Assembly: GCA_951799425.1 (NCBI GenBank)
Contig: OX637398.1
Span: forward strand, 18,858,270 to 18,922,269
DNA length: 64,000 bases
Source of the DNA: Ilex aquifolium
Taxonomy: Eukaryota; Streptophyta; Magnoliopsida; Aquifoliales; Aquifoliaceae
Direction: 5' to 3'
A program made the translations under genes and the position numbers. The notes below the pieces were generated by a model, which saw only the letters and a program-made list of their open reading frames with translations, had not been told where the DNA came from and made no database searches. Shown piece by piece: positions 35,691 to 45,774 of the stretch; position 1 is the first letter of the stretch; each line of letters opens with the position of its first letter.

Positions 35691-36331
35691 AGTACATTGA
35701 GGGGAATTGGACTCAAGCTCAAATCTGATTAAGTTACATAAGAAAATACCCAACCTAAGGACTGGAGATCCCAAGAACTAGGTTAATGGGACAAACGAAT
35801 CATGAAGTGACTTGGTTTGTGGAACATGTACCAATGAAATTTATATCATTGTCGAAATTTTATATTCATTGTCCATCCCTATGGTGTAAAGTACATGTGA
35901 CCTCGTAACGAAAATTTGGAGGATGAGATCAATATCTCTTAATGAGTTCTATAGCCCTTTTTGGGTGGAATGTCTTAGTTACGAGAACATCCTTGATAAA
36001 CTCACCTATATGAGTGTGGAAGACAGGCTGCTTCCTATGAGAATTGGGGCTAATTCTCTAGAGCACTCAACAAACTGGGATAAACACAAGGCCAAAAATG
36101 TGCTAGTTTTTTAAGCTTGGTTTATGACAACTTGAATATCATGTGTGTGGTATGGTTCTAAGTACCCTCAAGTAGTCATCGTTTAAAGGCTAAGTCCACT
36201 TTAACTCTAGTACGCAAATATTAAAATACTAAGTAAAGGTTTAAAGGCATTGCCACTTTTACAATGCACGATATTCTATTTATTGTCCGGTTACTTATAT
36301 AGTGTATCTTTTATTAAAATAAGTGGGGGAT

Positions 36332-37045
36332 TGTTAGAGTATTTTAACTAAAAGAGTATTTCTTATGTGGGAACTCAATCTCACATCGACTAAATATTTA
36401 AAAGTACTTGAGTATATATATATGCTAGTGTTATCTAGCCTTTGAGTTAAAGTGAGACTTTGGGACTCTCACGTGCGCAGGGGTGGGACAAGCGGAGGAA
36501 ATACGGATTTCTAAAATCTACAAAACATACTGATCAGCCTAGTCCACACCCCAGGTAGCGAGTCCCCCTGTTTTACTATTTTATTTAATTATTTTTTCGA
36601 CATTACTCCTATATTAAAATTTTAGTTGCTGAATACCAAAAGTTTCAACGGCTAGTATTCCAACAACCATTTTTTAAAAGTTATTATCTGATTAAATATA
36701 GGAGTAATTCTGGAGTATTAAACACTTCAATTATTTGTATATATATATATATTTACATATTTAAGTATAGAAAATATACAATCTGATATCTACTACAATT
36801 TCTCTACTGTATAAGTTTCTAGGCAATATTCGAAGATGTCGTATGAAGCTTCTGCTTCATTCAATTGTGCAGATCTGAGTGAAGCAACAGTCAATAGGCT
36901 GGATTGTTGTATCCTTGGGATGATGCGTTATTACCTTCTGCTCTATATTTCTTTCATAAAGGGGCGCGATCATCTTAAGAGAGCGACTTAGTCTGCACCT
37001 CACCCTGTCGTTCACTTTATTTTTTGCATCCCATTTTTTCTAACA
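36332..37045 (+). repeat. 3' LTR of the copia element, carrying an insertion
   Basis: 714 bp. The outer parts match the 5' LTR, but about 36425-36754 (roughly 330 bp) has no counterpart there. Inside that insert, ATTACTCCTATATT (36605) and its reverse complement AATATAGGAGTAAT (about 36697-36710) delimit a roughly 106-bp foldback. Confidence 0.8.
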
Positions 37046-37308
37046 TTTCTCAAAAAATATGCATCCAAATTCCATATCTAAGCTCTACATAGTCCACACA
37101 AGATTTGATGAATCCAGATGGTAGGAAGATGGGATGGCCCCACAAGAAACATCCCCACTCCCCTCCAAAAAAAAATCAACACACGCAAAATCAACAATGC
37201 AGGGAGGCTATTTGGAACATTAATTGGTTCAAAGCCATGAAAATCTTGCAAAAATTTGTCTAATACTTTGTATAAACTACTGTGCACCAACGAGCACAAG
37301 TAAAGGAA

Positions 37309-37488
37309 TGACAAAACTTACAAAAATGTTTTTTATATTATTCATTGTAGGAGTACAAGTATTTATAGAGGTTTATTACAGTGAGATTGATACAAATCGA
37401 TTTGAGAAGATCTAATGAGATCTATTGCTATCCAAAATAAGGGATAAGAGATAAGGGCAGATTGAACTAGTCATTATCTCTGTTATGC
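37309..37488 (-). repeat. 3' LTR of element C
   Basis: About 180 bp (TGACAAAACTTAC to ATCTCTGTTA on the plus strand). It is shared with the split copy at 44289-44411/57765-57806 through long blocks such as TATTATTCATTGTAGGAGTA and GATCTATTGCTATC. Confidence 0.75.
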
Positions 37489-37720
37489 CCTGCAAGTGAT
37501 GTGCCCGTCTAAGGAGACTAAGCTTGTCCTGTAGCAACTGAAAATGTGGTGTAAGGGTTGGTTTTGTGAGAATGTCGACAATTTGGTCCTTCGTTGAGAT
37601 GTATCACACATCAAGATTACTTGCAACTACATAGTCGCGCATGAAATGAAATGCAATTTCTATGTGTTTCATGCGATTATGGAAGATCAAATTTATTTCC
37701 TTGTTTTTTTATTCTGTTAG
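37489..37720 (-). pseudogene. C-terminal RNase H fragment of element C pol
   Basis: On the minus strand it reads HNRMKHIEIAFHFMRDYVVA, then after one stop YISTKDQIVDILTKP and FQLLQDKLSLL, the signature copia RNase H ending (H-x-K-H-I-E-I...D-x-L-T-K-P). It abuts the 3' LTR of C and is cut off upstream, at the junction with element A near 37720-37750. Confidence 0.85.
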
Positions 37721-37894
37721 TTGTAATGCTTAAGCTGAAAAACCCAGTCGATGTAGCGACTTGAGTCAGATGCTCTTCTGACTTCGAGGAGAATTTTGTT
37801 CCAAGTGAGTCTGAATTGTGCTAAGTATGAGGCCTATCTTCAGCCTGCAAAACATAGTTACTTTGTCAGGAGTCTTGTGGTGGTTGGGTGTCCA

Positions 37895-38305
37895 CGAGCT
37901 GGAGAGCTCACCGAACGTATATGATCTGAAGAGCTCATAGTTTGTTTATGAGCTAAAAATCTCAACCGTTATTTATGAGTTGAATAGCTCATTGTTTGTT
38001 TATGAGTTGATGAGCCCATGAGCTGAAGAGCTCATCATTTGTTTGAGTTGAAAAGCTCATCTTTTGTTTATGAGCTGAAGAACTCATCGTTTGTTTATGA
38101 GCTAAAGAGGTCATCTTTTGTTTATGAACTGAAGAGCTCATCGTTTATTTGTGAGCTGAAGAGCTCATCTTTTGTTTATGAGCTGAAGAGCTCATCGTTC
38201 ATTTATGAGCTGAAGAGCTAATCTCTTGTTTATGAGCTGAAGAGTTCATCTTTTGTTTATGAGCTGAAGAACCCATCTTTGTTCATGAGATGAAGAGCTC
38301 ATCGT
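37895..38305. repeat. Tandem array of GAGCTGAAGAGCTC hairpins (element A)
   Basis: About a dozen units of roughly 27-30 bp, TTTGTTTATGAGCTGAAGAG followed by CTCATC. Each unit holds the inverted repeat ATGAGCT-GAAG-AGCTCAT. It lies downstream of pol, in the position of the hypervariable 3' region known in Tat elements. The open frame through it (38039-38221) is a repeat artefact. Confidence 0.85.
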
Positions 38306-38386
38306 TTTCTTTAAGCTAGCAATAAAATGTTGACTGAGCTAAAACTTTGTCATTTTATTGATGATGAACTTTTACAAGTGTTCTGG

Positions 38387-41300
38387 CTATTGAAAGAACA
38401 TCTTCAAATAGTCAGCATTCCAGGAATGAGGCAAGATCTTTCCTTCCTCTGTTTGCAGCTCGTAATTCCCAAGTCTGGTTATCTTGGAGACGATGTATGG
38501 GCCTTCCCAATTGGGCCCTAACTTTCCATGAGAAGGATCATTTCCTACAAGGAGGAGTTTTTTGAGGATCAGATCTCCGACTTTAAAGCTTCTGTGCCTG
38601 ACCTTCCTGTTGTAATATTGAGCTGTCTTTTTCTGATAACTAATGATGCGCTGCAAGAATTTGTCCCTCTTCTCATCTAAGAGGTCGAGGTTGAGCAGAA
38701 GTGACTCATCATTATGCTCGGGTTCAGAGAGTTCTGTCCTCAGAGTTGGGATGCCTATTTCCACAGGAGCTACTACCTCGATTCCGAATGCCAAGGCAAA
38801 TGGCGTTTCTTGAGTTGTTGACCTGATTGTAGTTCTGTAAACCCGTAATACCTCTGGAATGTGTTCCACCCATCGTCCCTTTAAGGCTTTGAGTTTGGTC
38901 TTCAAAGCTGCCTTTATGGTTCAGATAGTTACTTCTGTCTGCCCATTCGAATGAGGATGAGCTGAAGTTGAGAAGTAATTCCTTATGCCCAACTCGGCAC
39001 TGAACTTTTTGAATTTGGGGTTTTCGAACTGCTTCCCATTGTCTGAGACGATTGCCCTAGGTATCCTGAACCTGTGGATTATAGATTTTCAGGTGAAGTT
39101 TTGAACCTTCTGCTCTGTAATTGATGCCAAGGGCTCCATTTCAGTCCATTTGATGAAATAATCCACTCCAACGATTACAAATTTGCATTGTCTAGTGCTG
39201 GTGGGAAGAGGTCCAAGTATGTCCAATCCCCACTGTTGGAATGGCCAAGGGCTGATTACTAGGGTGAGGAGCTCTGGTGGGCAGTGGAGATGTTGGCATC
39301 CAGCTGACAGGTTTTACACCTTCTGACTAGCTCTGTTGTGTCTTTTGAGTAGTGTGGGCCAGAAGTAGCCTTGCCTCAGCGTTTTACCTTCCAGAGCTCA
39401 AGCTTTGATGTGATTACCGTAGATGCCTTCATGGATTTCTCTCAAAATGTAGTTAGCTTCTTCATCTCCCACGCACCCTCAGAAGAGGTGCTAAGAAGCC
39501 ACGTTTGTATAAGTTCCCCTGGAGGAGGGTGAACCTAAATGATCTGGCTCTTAGCTTTGCTGTTTCTTTGGTGTCTGCTGGTAAAGCTCCATTCTAGAGA
39601 TACTCTCTGATTGGGTCCATCCAGGTTGGCTAAATCTATACTGGGCACACTTCCTCATCCTCGAAGCTCACCGATGGCTCAGCAAGGTGCTCAACTGGAA
39701 TCAGTCTATCTAGGTTTTCTTGAGAGGCTGTGGCTAGTCTTGCTAAAGCATCAATTCAGGAGTTTTCAGTTCTGAGGACATGTATGACTTTAACTTGTAC
39801 AAATTTCTTCATTAATTCGTGTACCTTCCTTAGGTAGAGAATCATTCTCTCTCCCTTAGCTTCATATGTCTCCTCAATTTGTTTCACCACTAGCTAGGAA
39901 TCGTTGTAGATCAAGAGATGTTCTGCCTCCAAAGAATGTGTCATATTGAGCCCAACAATGACAGCTTCGTACTTAGCATCGTTGTTTGAGGCCTTAAACC
40001 CGAATCTGAGGGCGTATTCGATATCTATTCCGTCGGGGGAGGTCAGGATCAACCCAGCACAACTGCCTTGGGCATTGGCAGCTCCGTCTATTGAGAGCTT
40101 CCACACCGGGAGGTTAGGTATCAGCTGGATTGCCTTCGCGGATGCTTCTAGACCTATTGTGAACTCTACAATGAAGTCTACCAGTATTTGTCCCTTGATT
40201 GCGATCTTGGGTTTCTACCTAATGTCGAACTCGCTGAGCTCTATTTCCCATTTGACCAACCTTCTTGATGACTTTAGTCTATGCAACACCTGGTTCATTG
40301 GTTGGTCAGTAGGGACCTCAATCGTGTGAGCCTAGAAATAAGGCCTGAGCCTTCTAGCTGTGGTTATCAGAGCTAAGACTAGTTTTCCATCTTCAGGTAT
40401 CTCTCATCTTGCCCCCTTTATAGCTCTGCTACAATAGTAAACTGGTTGTTGAGCTCTATCTTGTTCCCTGACCAGTGCTGCGTTGGTTGAGAAATCTGAA
40501 ACAACAAGATATAGGGTGAGCACCTTTCCTTCTCTAAGGCTTACTAAGATCGGGGAAGAGCTGAGGTAGTCTTTGAGAGCTTTGAACGCCTCCTCGCATT
40601 GTGCGTTCCATTCAAAAGCCTTTTTTAAAGTCTGGAAGAAAGGTTGGCATTTGTTGCTTGACCTAGAGACAAAGCGATTCAAGGCAGCTATCCTCCTAGT
40701 TAGTCGTTGAACCTCTCTTGTGTTAGAGGGTGGGTGCATACCTATTACAACTCTGACTTTCTCTGGATTAGCCTCTATTCCTCGACTATTGACTATGAAA
40801 CCCAAGAACTTTCCCGCAGAGACCCCAAAGGCACATTTGGTTGGATTAAGCTTCATTTGGTACTTCTTGAGAATCTGGAAAAATTTTTTCGAGGTGTTTA
40901 ATATGAAGTTCAATTGTCACCGATTTTACCAGCATGTCGTCGATGTATACATCCATCGTGTTCCTGATCTGTTTTTAGAACATTTGATTCACCAGAAGCT
41001 AGTAAGTGGCTCCAACATTCTTCAGCCCAAATGGCATAACCTGGTAGTAGTAAGTCTCTTGCTCAGTCACGAAGGACGTCTTTTCTTGGTCGCTGGGATC
41101 CATCCTGATCTGGTTATACCCAGAAAAAGCGTCCATGAAGCTCAGGAGCTCATGCTCCCTTGTGGCATCCACGATCAGATCAATTCTGGGAAGTGGGAAG
41201 CTGTCTTTGGGGCAGACACAATTTAAGTCAGTGAAATCTATGCAAAGTCTCCACTTGTTGTTGGCCTTCTTTACAAAGACCACATTGGCCAGCCAGGTCA

Positions 41301-43512
41301 GATAATCTACCTCCCTGATGGTCTTGGCATGGAAGAGCTTGGAGACCTCCTCGTTTATTGTTTTCTGGCATTCTGGGGCAAAACTTCTCTGTTTCTATTT
41401 GATGGGCTTGAAGGTTGGGTTCACGTTGAGCTTGTGCGTGATGACTGAGGGGTCTATCTCATGCATATCCTCCTGTTTCCATTCAAACGCCTCCATATTC
41501 TTTATGAGGAATTGAATAATGAGGTCGTTGACCTCTTTGTGCAGTTTCAATCCCACATATACCAAGTGTCCTGATTCCTTGTCAAGTTGGACCGGTTCCA
41601 GCTCTTCTGAATGTGTAGGTCTCGCTTCTAGCTCGTCTCTCATGTTGAGTTCGTCTAGGTGGATAGTCTCCCCTTCTTTTCTCTTCATTGATGCCGTGTA
41701 GCATTCCCATGCTACTCGCTGGTTTCCCTGAACCATTCCAACGCCGTTCTCAGTGGGGAATTTTACGACGAGATGGCAGGCAGAAGGGATGACCCTCATA
41801 ACGTTGAGTAAAGGTCTTCCTAATAGAATATTGTATGCTGAAGGGGCGTGGACTGGCAAGGTGAATCTTGCAAGGTGAATCTTCCAAGGTGAGAGCAAGT
41901 TGTATTGACCCCAAGGGCAGTACCCTTTCCCCTGAGAATCCTAGGAGGTGATTCTTTACCGGTTCAAGCTTGTCTCTGCCTATATCCATCTTGTCGAAGG
42001 CAGACGCGAAGATGATGTCGGCAGAGCTTCCATTATCAATCAGAACCCGATAGACGGTTCTGTTTGCTATGATGGCCCTCACCACCAAGGGATCATCATG
42101 GGGATGCTGGCCACCCCCTAAATCTATGTCTGAAAAGGTGATATCCATGCTCAGCCGAGGTACTTTGGTCACAGTCTGCACCTCGAGTACCTCTTCAGCT
42201 CTGAACCTACGCATGTGAACATTCTTGGCTGAGCTGGACTCCCTTCTTCCAGCAAATCCTCCAGATATCACCTTGATCTCTCCCAGGGGTTGCTGATGTT
42301 GCACAAGAATTTGCTGCTTAGGTTCTGGAGGTGGGTGAGTTCTGTTCTGGTTATCTTGTGCCACAAAATGGGGGACCCAGGCGGTCTCTGATTTCTCTTC
42401 TCTTTCTCAGAGAGTGGTCCCTGTCTCTTTGCGGAGACCTGCCTCGACTTCTTTCCTTTTTGGGACTTCAGTTCTTCTTTTTCTCCTTTTCCTTATGTGT
42501 GGATGAGCTCCCTGCCTTGGAAAGAAGAGCTTCCTCGCCATTGATATACTTCTCCGCCTTGGCAAGGACTTCTACCATACTGGCTTGCGGATTTTTGGAT
42601 ATGGAGAACATCAGGTCCGTTAACTGAACTCCCAGTCCAGCGATATAAGTAGTAGTGGAAAAATTTTCGACAAGGACGTCCACTTTCAGAGATTCTGAGT
42701 TGAACCTTTGAACATAGCTTCGCAGGTTCTCATTGGGTCCCTGCTTTACATTCAAAAAATGGTAGCTCGGCTTTCGATAAGTTTGAGCTCCTACGAAGTG
42801 TGAAACAAAGGATATGGAGAGTTCTCTAAAGAATGAGATGGATGTCGGGGTTAGTTTGTTGAACCATGCTAAGGTTGAGCCCTTCAACGTGATGGCGAAG
42901 GCTCAGCATCGCACTGGATCTTGATATCCGTGGAGCTCCATTTTAATTTTTGTACGTGTTGAGGTGGTCCATGGGATCCTTTGTCCCATCGAAGGCCTCC
43001 AATTGGGGCATTCTGAATTTCGGTGGGAGGGGGAAATGCAATACCTCAACAGTAAAAGGAGATTCATTTTGCTGCATTAAGGCTTCCATGGTTACTAGAG
43101 TCTTGCCTCTTATAGCCTCCTTCATATGGCCAAGCTCTTGCTAAATATCCTTGAAGCGTTTCTCCCAATATTGTTCCTTTCTCTTCTGTTGAAATGGGGG
43201 GAGTTCTTTTTTATGAATTCCCCTATTCTGGCTTTGCACTTCCTCGTAATCTTCATTCTTGGGGGCTCGATGGGCATTGCTCATAGTCTGGCTACGTTCA
43301 TCCCCTTCAGTGATCTTCCTTAGGGGGTTGATGCGTTGATGTTCCCTCGGTGGGAGATCATCCTGGGCTGGTTGCGCCTTCTGGGGACACTGAAGAAGAT
43401 TCACCAGCTCTTCATTATGTTGGAGGAGACGCTGGTTAACTAGGTGAAGAGCCTCAAGCTCGTTATTTGGAGGGGGATCCACCATGGGAGGATCAGTTTC
43501 AGCGGTGGGCAA
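38387..43512 (-). pseudogene. gag-pol remnant of element A
   Basis: Pieces of one polyprotein are scattered over several frames. Gag lies at about 43512-42470 and the protease around 42060-41990 (VLIDNGSSADIIFASAF). The RT lies at 41283-40404 (KWRLCIDFTDLN, then FSGYNQIRMDP; the D-D turn near 40935-40945), and the RNase H DFSTNAALV near 40480. The second, archaeal-type RNase H is at 40106-39894 (WKLSIDGAANAQGSCAG). Integrase fragments run down to 38387 (HSWNADYLKMFFQ). Gag lacks the zinc-knuckle part: at about 42365 the frame jumps from the Arg-rich region straight to DNQNR, skipping about 80-90 residues present in element B. Confidence 0.85.
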
Positions 43513-43660
43513 AAAATCACGAAGATTTTCCTGCTATCTTCCACTGGTGATTTCCTGCTGGTTCTGTAACTGTGGGGGATTCATCTGACTTCTGCTCATG
43601 TTGCGCATAGAAACCATCATTTCCAGCTACGAAAATCAGTATATTTGTAACAGGAACAAT

Positions 43661-43682
43661 CGTTCCCACAGACGGCGCCAAC
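43661..43682 (-). other. Primer binding site of element A
   Basis: The minus strand reads TTGGCGCCGTCTGTGGGAAC directly inside the 5' LTR, identical in type to element B. The TGGCGCCGT start is common in plant gypsy elements; I do not assign the tRNA. Confidence 0.75.
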
Positions 43683-44273
43683 TGATAATGTTCTTAATAC
43701 GATTGAGCAGTTATGTGAATATAAGGTGCACTAAACAGCTAGATGTAGTTCAACCTGAGCTCTAAGACTCTAGGGAATAGGATTTGGGAATAGATTGGCG
43801 ATTACACAAAGCGTTTATAGTGATTCACCAGCTCGGGAGCTCAGCTAATCCACTCTCAAGGGAGTCTCTTGCTCCTGAATATATTGATTACTGGAAAATT
43901 TACAGAGAAATGTTTCTTATGAGACTACAATGACTTGTTTTCATTTTCGAGAGTTTTGGCCCCCTATTTATAGTTATCCCTGGGCCTTAGCTTGATCTAA
44001 TGCGAGATCATCGCCCTTTCCTCATAACTGTCGCCTTCATTGCGCAATGGCTGTAGTAGATGCTCGAGCGGTTACAAGACTTGCGTCTGCTGAGTAATTG
44101 TTGCTACAAAAAGGAGTACTTGGTGAGATCCAGTTGTCCTTTGCAAAACCTTCCTCGAGATGTGAATACATGGAGTTGAGATCTATAAATAATATAAATG
44201 GGCTGAACTACCAACCTGAGTGGCATGACCTGAATTACCGAGCTCAACTTTAAGTATTTTTGTAGTATCATCA
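43683..44273 (-). repeat. 5' LTR of element A
   Basis: 591 bp, TGATAATGTTC to TAGTATCATCA on the plus strand. A TATA box (TATAAATA, minus strand, 43965-43972) marks its promoter. Confidence 0.8.
43965..43972 (-). promoter_or_regulatory. TATA box in the element A LTR
   Basis: TATAAATA on the minus strand followed by GGGGGCC, in the expected position for LTR-driven transcription of gag-pol. Confidence 0.55.
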
Positions 44274-44288
44274 AATACAATATTGGAA

Positions 44289-44411
44289 TAACAAAACTTA
44301 AAAAATGTTTTCTATATTATTCATTGTAGGAGTACTAGTATTTATAGAGGTTTGTTACAATGAGATTGATACAAATCAAAATGATAATATCTGATGAGAT
44401 CTATTGCTATC
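44289..44411 (-). repeat. 5' LTR of element C, part 1
   Basis: Matches 37309-37430. It is interrupted at CTATC (44407-44411) by element B and continues at 57765. Confidence 0.75.
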
Positions 44412-45125
44412 TGATGGTGTCAAACTGCGCGTATGAACTATGGGATTGGATTGTGTGGTATGTACGATCTGCGTAGGGCTTGGTATGATATCTGAACTAC
44501 AAGGCTCGTGAATTGGTGGATGAATGCTCTAATCAATCGATGTGTAGTGTGTGAAATGCAGTAAAAGTATAGTGGTTCACCGGCTAATGAGCTCGGCTAA
44601 TCCACCCTCTAATGGAGGCTCTTGCTCCCTTCTCTTTATTGATGAAATTGAGCATGTTACAGTAGAATACTCAGGGTATTAGGGTTTCTCCTCGTCCCCC
44701 CCTTTGATGGGGGTTGTCTCCTCCTTTTATGGCATCATGCTCCCCTCTAATACGGAATTACTTCCTATATTGAAGGGACCGTGCCCTATCTTCATCCATA
44801 ATTCCGGAGTTACCCAAACTCCTTATGGCTGGTTTCAAACGGAGAGATCCTTGCCTTCTTCCATGGGATTTTCCTTAGTTTTAGGAGGGGATCATGGTTG
44901 AATACGAGTTTCATGCCTTGGATTGGTTCTACTTCCTTTGTAAGGGTATCCGTTGTCATCTTGCTGGCCCCTTGGCATCTCTCATCTCGAATCTTCAGCA
45001 GGGAGTGTCAATGCTGGCTGGGCGAGCTCAGCCCATGGCTAGGGGGGAGCTCAGCTTATTTTACCTGAGCTCCCAAGCTGAGCTCACTTACTGAGCACGT
45101 GTCAGTTTTATTCTTGGTATCATCA
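44412..45125 (-). repeat. 3' LTR of element B
   Basis: 714 bp, TGATGGTGTCAAAC to TTGGTATCATCA on the plus strand. A polypurine tract (minus strand AGGCTGGGGGGCAAC, 45126-45140) abuts it. A minus-strand TATA-like ATAAAAG lies at 44724-44730. Confidence 0.92.
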
Positions 45126-45774
45126 GTTGCCCCCCAGCCTTTGTCTTAGGTTAGCTAAGGCAGGGGCTGACCTACCCAGACTGAGTTAGGCCCGCATGTG
45201 GCTAGCACGTGGCTTGAGGATTTTTGACGGTTTGCAGCAATCATGTCTTTCCTCGATTCCCGCGCATGTCTCAGCCCACGTCCCTCAAGCTTTAAATACT
45301 CAAAACGGCTATCTGAACCGTTTCTTCACACTATTCATCTTCCTCGCTGCCCTTTGTCCCTGTTCTCTCTGTGATTTCGGACTTTCTTGCTCGAAACTTT
45401 CTATTCCCTTGTCTGAAATCGAATTTCCAGCCCTCGTTTCGAAGATTCGCATCGTCTCCTTCCCCTGATTTTGCTCCAAGTTCCTGCTTGCCGCTGTTCC
45501 TGAGTTAGGTACGTTCTTCGCCCCTTTCACCTCCTCCTCTGCTCTTGATCCCTCGGATTCGAGGTGGTTGCTACATTTTTGGGCCTTTCGGTTCTTTTAC
45601 TTTTGGAATCGTGACCATTGCCTAGCCCCACTTCCTCATTTCGTAGATTGGAGCTCTATAGTCCACATTCTTGCCGTCGGGAGTTACTGTGCTGACCCAA
45701 GGGTCATTAGGGAGAGTTTGATCAGTGTTCCCCCTCTTTATCGCTCCTTTAATCTTCCTTTTTCTCTTCCCACT
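45126..45774 (+). other. Leader region of the antisense gene in element B
   Basis: Between the polypurine tract and the first antisense ATG. TTTAAATACTC at about 45291-45301 could be a TATA box for plus-strand transcription, followed by a pyrimidine-rich leader. I see no second gene here. Confidence 0.4.

Larger units (their letters stand above)
31365..37045 (+). mobile_element. Degenerate Ty1/copia retrotransposon
   Basis: Both LTRs start TGTTAGAGTATTTTAAC and end TTTTTTCTAACA. The element is flanked by a perfect 5-bp duplication TTTCT (31360-31364 and 37046-37050). Internal order is gag, protease, integrase, RT, RNase H (integrase before RT, so copia). A polypurine tract (AAGTGGGGGA) lies at 36321-36330. 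The LTRs have diverged strongly and differ in length (376 and 714 bp), and the coding region is full of stops, so this is much older than the gypsy elements. Confidence 0.92.
37745..44273 (-). mobile_element. Degenerate Tat-lineage gypsy element (element A), 3' end lost
   Basis: The 5' LTR (43683-44273), primer site, gag, protease, RT, two RNase H domains and integrase run on the minus strand, and all are heavily decayed. The domain order and sequence are close to element B. It differs in having no antisense genes and no 3' LTR: after a hairpin tandem array (37895-38305) it ends abruptly against the copia C fragment. A deletion has probably removed its 3' LTR together with C gag-pol. Confidence 0.8.

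Noticed and set aside
38039..38221. A repetitive 60-residue frame (YELKSSSFV units)
   Set aside because: Translation of the hairpin tandem array; the hairpin, not the peptide, is the conserved unit.
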